A DNA stretch of 10,937 bases from Balneolaceae bacterium (GTDB lineage: Bacteria; Bacteroidota; Rhodothermia; Balneolales; Balneolaceae). Made by a program: the position numbers and the translations under genes. The stretch covers positions 1 through 10,937 of the forward strand of contig SKRK01000368.1 of the NCBI GenBank assembly GCA_007118525.1. The letters are read 5' to 3'. Position 1 is the stretch's first letter. Each line of letters begins with the position of its first letter. This document shows positions 5,918 to 10,937 of the stretch, in pieces. The notes beneath the pieces were generated by a model. It was not told the origin of the DNA, made no database searches, and saw only the letters and a list, made by a program, of their open reading frames with translations.

Positions 5918-7504
5918 ATGAACGACTCTTATATGAAAAGGCCGGTTAAACGTATTACTGCAATCGACTTGGGGACAAATTCATTTCATGCGGTTATCGT
6001 GGATATTTTTTCGGACGGCAGTTTTTATACCATCGACAAGCTGAAAGAGATGGTTTTACTTGCTGAAAAAGGCGTGGAAGAAGGACTTTCGGAAGCCGCG
6101 ATGCAACGAGGCCTTGAAGCGCTCAATAAAATCAAAACTCTCTCAGACCACCAGGATTCAAATCTAATATTAGCCTACGCTACGAGTGCCATCCGTGAGG
6201 CTGAAAATGGTGGTGTTTTTATTCAAAGGGCTATTGATGAGGTTGGTGTCAAAATTTATGCCATTCCCGGCAGACTCGAAGCAGAGCTGATAGGGTTAGC
6301 GGTTCAGCATGGTGTTCAGATGCCTGAAGATCCCGCGTTAATCATGGATATCGGAGGGGGAAGTGTAGAGTACATTCTGGCTGACAAGAAAAAATTCTAT
6401 TTCCTTACCAGCAAAAAAATTGGTGTGGCAAGGATGACCGCCTCCTTTATTGATCACGATCCCATCACCGGTGAGGAGATTAAAACACTGCGCAATTATT
6501 TTCATGAAAATCTGATAGATGTAGCCCAGGCGTTTGCCATGCACAGGGCCAAAATCATGATCGGTTCTTCAGGAACAATGGAGAATATTGCACTAATGAT
6601 TGCCTACCGGAATAAGAAATCACCCAGCCTTTCGGTTAATGAGCTGGAGTTTACTTCCAAAGAGTTCTTTGCTTTTTATGATGAAGTGATAGGAATGGAT
6701 CGTAAGCAGCGCGCTAAACTGAAAGGAATTGATGAAAAACGGATAGAGCTTTTGCCGGCCGGATTAGTGCTGGTTCACTACATTCTCAAAACGTTCGGCA
6801 TCAATGATGTGAAAATTTCATCACAGGCGCTCAGAGAGGGGATTATACTCAGGTACATTAAAAAAGAGATGGATGAAATACAGGGCCTGGAAGTGGTGGG
6901 AGATCCGCGACGCCGCAGCGTGCTTGAGCTGGTTCAAAAATGCGACTGGCACGAAGATCACTCCAGACATGTGGCTAAGCTGAGCCTGAAGCTATTTGAT
7001 GCGCTAAAAAACGAATTGAACTTGAGTGAACCGGACCGTGAACTGCTAGAATACGCTGCGCTGATGCACGATATTGGCTACCACATTTCTCATCGAAAGC
7101 ATCATAAACACGCGCTATATATCATACGGAATGCAGATCTGCTGGGGTTCAAAGAGATTGAAATTGATATAATGGCAAACGTAGCCCGTTATCACAGAAG
7201 ATCCACGCCAAAAGTCAGGCACCCCTTTTATAATCAGCTGTCCAAAACCAACAAACAACGTGTGAAAATACTCTCCGCAATTTTACGGGTTGCTGATGGA
7301 CTGGACAGGAGTCACTATCAAAATGTGAGAACACTGGATGTGGAAATAACTGGCAATCAGACAATTATAAAAATTGGTACAGAGGCGGATCCTCAACTCG
7401 AGATATGGGGAGCAACCCGAAAAAAAAGTCTGTTTGAAGAAGTTACGGGAAGAGAGCTTTTGATTGAATGGGAAGCAGGGTTTTTAGGAGTTCAAGATCA
7501 CTAA
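5918..7504 (+). CDS. Ppx/GppA-family phosphatase with C-terminal HD domain
   Basis: A 528-residue cytoplasmic exopolyphosphatase or guanosine pentaphosphate phosphohydrolase. These enzymes release phosphate from polyphosphate ends or convert pppGpp to ppGpp, linking to phosphate storage and the stringent response. Residues about 12-315 form the ASKHA-type Ppx/GppA fold: AIDLGTNSF at 15-23, PGRLEAELIGL at 117-127 with Glu121 aligning to the catalytic Glu, DIGGGSVE at 144-151, GSSGT at 216-220. Residues about 330-525 carry an HD-type helical domain: HEDHSRHV at 345-352, MHDIG at 383-387, HRKHHKH at 392-398, RVADGLDRSH at 457-466. The two-domain length of about 500 residues is usual for the family. 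Polyphosphate and pppGpp activity cannot be told apart from sequence alone. Met1 has GGA directly against it; Met6 (5933) is an alternative start that removes five residues. Confidence 0.92.
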   Translation: MNDSYMKRPVKRITAIDLGTNSFHAVIVDIFSDGSFYTIDKLKEMVLLAEKGVEEGLSEAAMQRGLEALNKIKTLSDHQDSNLILAYATSAIREAENGGVFIQRAIDEVGVKIYAIPGRLEAELIGLAVQHGVQMPEDPALIMDIGGGSVEYILADKKKFYFLTSKKIGVARMTASFIDHDPITGEEIKTLRNYFHENLIDVAQAFAMHRAKIMIGSSGTMENIALMIAYRNKKSPSLSVNELEFTSKEFFAFYDEVIGMDRKQRAKLKGIDEKRIELLPAGLVLVHYILKTFGINDVKISSQALREGIILRYIKKEMDEIQGLEVVGDPRRRSVLELVQKCDWHEDHSRHVAKLSLKLFDALKNELNLSEPDRELLEYAALMHDIGYHISHRKHHKHALYIIRNADLLGFKEIEIDIMANVARYHRRSTPKVRHPFYNQLSKTNKQRVKILSAILRVADGLDRSHYQNVRTLDVEITGNQTIIKIGTEADPQLEIWGATRKKSLFEEVTGRELLIEWEAGFLGVQDH

Positions 7505-7954
7505 TTAATTACCGGCCTGTATAAGTGCAGCTACTTATCAGTTGAATATCCCATAGACAGTTTGAGTTTCGGAAATGAGGCAGAAAATGATCTCGTCCAA
7601 TTTGAAGTGAGTTATTCGAATTTAATCAGGGAAATCGCTCAAAAACTTAAATTATTTGTGCGAAAATCTGATAATCGCACGTAAATACTTTAATCATCCG
7701 AGTAAAAGAGGCGATTACACTTAATTATTTAGATTAGGTAGGTTTATATTGTTACTCCTTTCCGGCAAAGCGATTTACTTTCTATGTATCGCCCTAATCA
7801 GCCCTAAAAATTGAAACCTTCCGTATCTTATATGCGTTGTATAAACAACAAATTTAAAGGCCGGCTAAATTGAAAAATAACTTACCTGCTGAAAAACCCG
7901 GCATAAGATCAATAAATCAGGATAAAAAACACATAAACAGTAAAAATTAAGACG
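7505..7954. other. 450-bp spacer upstream of the ankyrin-protein gene
   Basis: No open frame of useful length with protein-like composition is seen on either strand. Inverted repeats found are GTGCGA/TCGCAC at 7658-7663 and 7675-7680 (11-nt loop), GATTAGG/CCTAATC at 7732-7738 and 7793-7799, GCGAT/ATCGC at 7770-7774 and 7788-7792 nested inside it, and GTTGT/ACAAC at 7836-7840 and 7845-7849. The part next to the ankyrin gene is A-rich. This could be a regulatory leader or a decayed gene; no known riboswitch pattern was recognised. Confidence 0.5.
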
Positions 7955-8434
7955 ATGAAGTACCTATTACCTACAATTCTAACAATAATTCTGGCATTTG
8001 CATTATTTATTACAGATGCAAGAGCCGGGTCTACTGATGTTGTTGTGACTGACAATATTATTGAAGCTATTCACAACATCGATATCGTTAGCCTGAATGT
8101 TCTTTTGGCTGAAGGCGCAGCGATTGATACCGCTGACGGAAACGGAAATACACCGCTGATGCTGGCATCTAAAATCGGGAATCCAAGAATGATTAAAATT
8201 ATTCTTGCTCACAACCCTGAAGTAAACAGTCAGAACAATGATGGCTACACTGCGCTGATGGTAGCATCTGAGAATGGCCAATATTATATTGCGGCACAGT
8301 TAATCCGTGTTGGTGCAGATATTTCAGCTAAAAACAAGCAAGGCTTGACAGCTGCAGAGATCGCACTGCGTTTCGGACAGCCACAGATCAATAACCTGAT
8401 CAATGGCAAAGAAGAAGTGCCTTTTACAAGGTAA
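7955..8434 (+). CDS. Small exported ankyrin-repeat protein
   Basis: A 159-residue protein with a Sec signal peptide (hydrophobic 4-20, likely cut after ARA at 22-24) followed almost entirely by ankyrin repeats. Repeat 1 is degenerate at about 32-62 (IVSLNVLLAEGAAID). Repeats 2 and 3 are canonical at about 63-94 (GNTPLMLASKIGN) and 96-128 (GYTALMVASENGQ). A fourth at 129-150 is truncated. Ankyrin repeats bind other proteins, so a periplasmic or surface binding role is likely, but the partner is unknown. Small periplasmic ankyrin proteins are known beside catalase genes (AnkB type), but no catalase is present here. The ATG has only A-rich sequence upstream, without a Shine-Dalgarno. The gene stands alone: a 450-bp spacer precedes it and a strong terminator ends it. 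Confidence 0.9.
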   Translation: MKYLLPTILTIILAFALFITDARAGSTDVVVTDNIIEAIHNIDIVSLNVLLAEGAAIDTADGNGNTPLMLASKIGNPRMIKIILAHNPEVNSQNNDGYTALMVASENGQYYIAAQLIRVGADISAKNKQGLTAAEIALRFGQPQINNLINGKEEVPFTR

Positions 8435-8455
8435 TTTACATACGACCTCAAAATT

Positions 8456-8491
8456 AAACCCCATTCTGTTAATTCAGGATGGGGTTTTTTT
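8456..8491 (+). terminator. Strong intrinsic terminator after the ankyrin gene
   Basis: AAACCCCATTCTG at 8456-8468 pairs with CAGGATGGGGTTT at 8475-8487 as a 13-bp stem with one U-G pair and a TTAATT loop. Seven T at 8485-8491 follow the GC-rich part. It lies 21 bp past the stop codon and isolates the ankyrin gene from the hydrolase gene downstream. Confidence 0.95.
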
Positions 8492-8555
8492 ATTGCCAAT
8501 GAAATGGCTGCTACATTATCGATGCGTTGATCGGTTATGAACTTTTCATCTTTAT

Positions 8556-8624
8556 CTGATTTTAAATAGATTAATCTGAACTGTCACCGATTAAGATTAT
8601 AACAGCGAATCTGTTTTAAATCAG
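8556..8624. repeat. Nested inverted repeats before the serine hydrolase gene
   Basis: CTGATTTTAAA at 8556-8566 and TTTTAAATCAG at 8614-8624 are reverse complements at 10 of 11 positions. Between them are a 10-bp perfect palindrome, AGATTAATCT at 8568-8577, and a GATTAA partner at 8589-8594. The element ends 15 bp before the start codon, so it could be an operator cluster or a 5'-leader structure that covers the start region. AT-richness makes chance matches possible. Confidence 0.4.
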
Positions 8625-8639
8625 CTGCGGCTATCCCCC

Positions 8640-9803
8640 ATGATTAGAATCCTTCTGTCAGTCCTTTTTCTGTTCATCCAGCTAAATAATTTTGCTATGG
8701 AATCTACAGCCCAAGACTCTTCTTTAATTAATTCCCGGAATTCAACGTTTAACAACTTTGAAAAAAAACTAAAAGAGCACCAGGTAGTAGGGGGAGCCCT
8801 ATTATTTCTTAGAGATGGTGAGATTGCAAATCACTACTATGGTTATGCAGAATTGAGTGAGCGGCGAGTTGTGGATGAAAACACGATTTTCCACTGGGCA
8901 TCTATTACCAAAACGTTAACGGCAATAGGGATCATGCAGCTTCGCGATCGTGGTCTTCTGGCGCTCGACACTGCCCTTACAGATTACCTTCCTGAACTGA
9001 GAGAGATTCACAATCCATATGGAGATATGGATGAGATTACCGTTCGCATGGCCCTGAACCATTCAACGGGATTGAGAAATTCAACCTGGCCATGGGGCGG
9101 TAATGAAGATTGGCACCCTTTTGAGCCCAAGCGGTGGGAACAGCTGGTGGCCATGTTTCCCTATACTCAAATTGAGTTTGAGCCGGGAAGCCGTCACAGT
9201 TACTCCAATCCGGCTATCATATTTTTAGGTCAAATTATTGAAAAGCTATCAAATGATCCCTGGGAGATTTATGTAGATAAGCACATCCTGAGTCCACTTG
9301 GCATGAATAAGAGCTATTTTAATCATACACCGGCCCACCTTTTGCCATATCGCTCGAACAGTTATGTAATTAAAGAGGGGAAGCCTGAACCGCGCGGCCT
9401 GGATTTTCACACCGGCATCACAACTTCCAACGGCGGGCTGAACGCACCACTGACCGACATGGTAAGGTATCTGAACTTTCTGCTGGGCAGATCCCAAACG
9501 GGAACTGAAATTTTGAAAAGATCTTCACTTGAAGAGCTCTGGAATGAAGAACTTCCCATCACAGAAGAGGGTGGGGTTCGTTCATCAGCAGCCCTCTCTT
9601 TTTTTCTTGAAGAGTTTGACGGAATGAGAGTGATTGGTCATACGGGTACGCAATGGTCGTACTACTCCTGGTTTTATATTCATCCAGAATCGGGTACCGC
9701 GGCAATCTCAATTACCAATACAGACGGAGATAAAAATATGCATCAATTCAGGCGGGAAGTTACTCGCGAAGTATTTAGAGATTTTTTCACCCAGTTTAAA
9801 TAG
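8640..9803 (+). CDS. Secreted class C beta-lactamase-like serine hydrolase
   Basis: A 387-residue exported serine hydrolase of the beta-lactamase class C/penicillin-binding-protein fold (family S12). A signal peptide spans about 1-24 (ILLSVLFLFIQL core). The active-site triad of motifs is intact: Ser88-x-x-Lys91 in ASITKTLTA, Tyr188-Ser-Asn190 in HSYSNPA, and His334-Thr-Gly336 in GHTGT. LALNHSTGLR at 138-146 region and SPLGMNKSYF at 218-227 are further family marks. Members act as esterases, D-amino-acid peptidases, DD-peptidases or rarely beta-lactamases, so the substrate cannot be stated. The Lys-Thr-Gly motif of true AmpC enzymes is His-Thr-Gly here, which favours the esterase/peptidase side. 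No Shine-Dalgarno precedes the ATG. It is separated from the ankyrin gene by a terminator and followed immediately by a hairpin. Confidence 0.9.
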   Translation: MIRILLSVLFLFIQLNNFAMESTAQDSSLINSRNSTFNNFEKKLKEHQVVGGALLFLRDGEIANHYYGYAELSERRVVDENTIFHWASITKTLTAIGIMQLRDRGLLALDTALTDYLPELREIHNPYGDMDEITVRMALNHSTGLRNSTWPWGGNEDWHPFEPKRWEQLVAMFPYTQIEFEPGSRHSYSNPAIIFLGQIIEKLSNDPWEIYVDKHILSPLGMNKSYFNHTPAHLLPYRSNSYVIKEGKPEPRGLDFHTGITTSNGGLNAPLTDMVRYLNFLLGRSQTGTEILKRSSLEELWNEELPITEEGGVRSSAALSFFLEEFDGMRVIGHTGTQWSYYSWFYIHPESGTAAISITNTDGDKNMHQFRREVTREVFRDFFTQFK

Positions 9804-9805
9804 AA

Positions 9806-9824
9806 GTACTTTCACCGAAAGTAC
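9806..9824 (+). terminator. Perfect hairpin just after the hydrolase stop codon
   Basis: GTACTTTC at 9806-9813 pairs exactly with GAAAGTAC at 9817-9824 around a 3-nt ACC loop, starting two bases after the stop codon. No T-run follows, so it may protect the mRNA 3' end or be a weak terminator rather than a classical one. Confidence 0.5.
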
Positions 9825-9954
9825 ACCCTCTATTTGCCTGCCCCAGTATTAGAAAGCTGTAACAGTTCCCTGTTCTCACGGTCTTCTATAGAGAAAGTAA
9901 ATTCCACCTACTTTTTAAATTGATTTAGCAATCTATAGAAATATCATAAACCAA

Positions 9955-9960
9955 AAGGAG
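9955..9960 (+). promoter_or_regulatory. Strong Shine-Dalgarno of the membrane protein gene
   Basis: AAGGAG lies five bases before the ATG at 9966. It is the only well-spaced strong ribosome binding site before any gene in the window, and it fixes the start of the gene. Confidence 0.85.
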
Positions 9961-9965
9961 ACCGT

Positions 9966-10649
9966 ATGGTTGTTGATTGGGAGCGTTTAGCAGAGATGTC
10001 GGGCAAATTCATTCTTCTGTTTCTGGAGTATTGTATCAAATTGTCGGCACTGCTGGTAACAGGTGTTGTATTGGCTGCAGAAGGAGCATTTTGGGTAAAG
10101 CTTGGCACCGGATTTAGCTCGGTTTCATCTTCTCTCAGAAAATTGTTTGCCCTGCCTTCAGAATTGGGATCAGCCTACAACCTGATATCTGATTATAACA
10201 TGTTATCGGCCAATTTGTTTACTATGCAGCATGGCAATGATGCAATACAGAGCTTTATGGCATACCTGAACGGGGGTGTAACATATTTACAAACCGTTAC
10301 TTATAACTTCGGAAGCCAGCCATTTGCTACTTTTTTTGCCGCTGTTTTTGCATTTTCCACACTCTATCTGACAGGCTGGGTATTGCGCTTTTACAGGCAA
10401 AAGGGAGAAGGTTCATACTTTAACAAAATGGAGCGTAAACTGGGTGAGTACATTTTTAAGCCCCCTGAAGAACTTCTAAAGCCCGAACTTAGAAAAAAAA
10501 CCGAACCTAAAAAGTTCTCCGAACCGGAAAGCAGTTCAGAAGGTGCGCAATCGGCAAAGAATAAGTATGTCCGAAAATTTGGGATGAATCAAACGAACAA
10601 TGAGTATTTAGAAGATTATATTCGTCATTCACAAAACGGTGACGGATAA
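9966..10649 (+). CDS. Unrecognised two-helix membrane protein
   Basis: A 227-residue protein that I do not recognise. It has two hydrophobic segments, about 14-42 (FILLFLEYCIKLSALLVTG) and about 120-142 (FATFFAAVFAFSTLYLTGWV). Between them is a loop of about 75 residues rich in Ser, Leu, Asn and Tyr. After helix two come RFYRQKGEG and a charged, low-complexity tail with KPELRKKTEPKK and SEPESSSEG, then a more ordered end (NNEYLEDYIRH). By the positive-inside rule both ends would be cytoplasmic and the loop periplasmic. There is no signal-peptide cleavage site, lipobox or catalytic motif. The strong ribosome binding site, sensible hydrophobicity pattern and full-length frame argue that it is a real gene. 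It lies 162 bp after the hydrolase gene, and nothing in the context points to its role. Confidence 0.8.
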   Translation: MVVDWERLAEMSGKFILLFLEYCIKLSALLVTGVVLAAEGAFWVKLGTGFSSVSSSLRKLFALPSELGSAYNLISDYNMLSANLFTMQHGNDAIQSFMAYLNGGVTYLQTVTYNFGSQPFATFFAAVFAFSTLYLTGWVLRFYRQKGEGSYFNKMERKLGEYIFKPPEELLKPELRKKTEPKKFSEPESSSEGAQSAKNKYVRKFGMNQTNNEYLEDYIRHSQNGDG

Positions 10650-10937
10650 GAGTAAGGCTGAAAAGGGTATCCATATAATGTGAGTTCGATATAGGAATTT
10701 GCGACAGCCTTTTGGGGGTGGTTCATCGTATTTTATTCAGGTTTGTGAATTGAAGATTTAACTCATTGCATTCTTCCCCCAACGAGATGTCTATGGCACA
10801 ACCACCCGTTCCCATTGGGATCCCTTATGAGAAATTCACCGTTATATAAAATCCCGCTTTCCTAAGCTGTCAACATTTCGTTTCTTCAATGAAACCGAAA
10901 TTGATCTCATACTATGAAAATCTGTTCTTTTCTGCTC
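10650..10937. other. Right-end spacer with overlapping inverted repeats
   Basis: No full gene is seen. AAGGCTG at 10654-10660 and CAGCCTT at 10705-10711 could close a long weak terminator stem for the membrane protein gene, with four T after it. A G-rich segment at 10712-10723 can pair either with CCCCCAA at 10776-10782 or with AACCACCC at 10800-10807. TCCCA/TGGGA (10810-10820) and GGGATCCC (10817-10824) are adjacent short palindromes. The last bases may begin a new gene. Confidence 0.5.
10914..10937 (+). CDS. Possible start of an exported protein, cut by the window end
   Basis: An ATG at 10914 opens eight codons reading MKICSFLL up to the edge. This resembles the beginning of a signal peptide. 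No Shine-Dalgarno is visible, which matches most genes here. A second open frame from ATG 10889 (MKPKLISYYENLFFSA) also runs to the edge, so the true start is undecided and neither may be real. Confidence 0.25.

Noticed and set aside
8640..9803. Serine hydrolase as an antibiotic-resistance beta-lactamase
   Set aside because: The third motif is HTG rather than the KTG of AmpC enzymes, and the family is mostly esterases and peptidases, so resistance is not supported.
9634..9852. Plus-strand frame of 72 codons overlapping the end of the serine hydrolase
   Set aside because: It overlaps the conserved HTG-motif region in another frame, has no ribosome binding site and runs through the hairpin.
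10723..10815. Minus-strand 30-codon frame (MGTGGCAIDISLGEECN start)
   Set aside because: It is very short, has no ribosome binding site and is closed by a stop just upstream; chance is the simpler reading.
10787..10849. Plus-strand 20-codon frame starting MSMAQPPVPIG
   Set aside because: It is too short to support without conservation data and lies across the overlapping inverted repeats.
1..10937. CRISPR array, tRNA, insertion sequence or defence island
   Set aside because: No regularly spaced direct repeats, cloverleaf-like sequence, transposase, integrase or nuclease-type gene was seen.

Overview
The window is chromosomal DNA from a moderately AT-rich bacterium. The best guess is Bacteroidota, Balneolota or Rhodothermota. 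The reasons are a YpdA-type reductase with the GPIG N-terminus I associate with those groups, starts mostly preceded by A-rich sequence rather than a Shine-Dalgarno, and ordinary housekeeping genes separated by long AT-rich spacers. I see no insertion sequence, integrase, phage gene, CRISPR array or tRNA. The lineage is an inference from gene content, not from a marker gene.

Left part (1-3739): a 433-bp spacer rich in inverted repeats leads into a secreted FecR-domain protein. After 325 bp comes a TTG-started membrane adenylate cyclase with an extracytoplasmic CHASE2 sensor, three membrane helices, a class III catalytic domain and a TPR-like tail. FecR and CHASE2 proteins often occur together, so the pair looks like an envelope-sensing cAMP module. 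Directly after the cyclase lies the small bacterial SRP RNA (ffs), the only RNA gene seen.

Middle (3737-7504): two minus-strand genes follow, a YpdA-like FAD/NADPH reductase whose stop codon overlaps the 3' end of the SRP RNA, and a YheT-type alpha/beta hydrolase. The hydrolase is divergent from a Ppx/GppA phosphatase with a C-terminal HD domain. The 123-bp divergent spacer holds a perfect 7-1-7 palindrome, the layout of a Fur-family operator.

Right part (7505-10937): a 450-bp spacer with no convincing gene precedes a small exported ankyrin-repeat protein that ends at a strong intrinsic terminator. A secreted class C beta-lactamase-like serine hydrolase with a hairpin just after its stop codon follows, then an unrecognised two-helix membrane protein. 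That last gene is the only one in the window with a strong, well-spaced Shine-Dalgarno. The final 288 bp contain overlapping inverted repeats and possibly the first codons of another exported protein.

I did not find a clear new multi-gene system. The most distinctive points are the FecR/CHASE2 cyclase pair, the YpdA homologue without the N-terminal cysteine, the SRP RNA/ypdA 3' overlap, the Fur-like palindrome and the orphan membrane protein.
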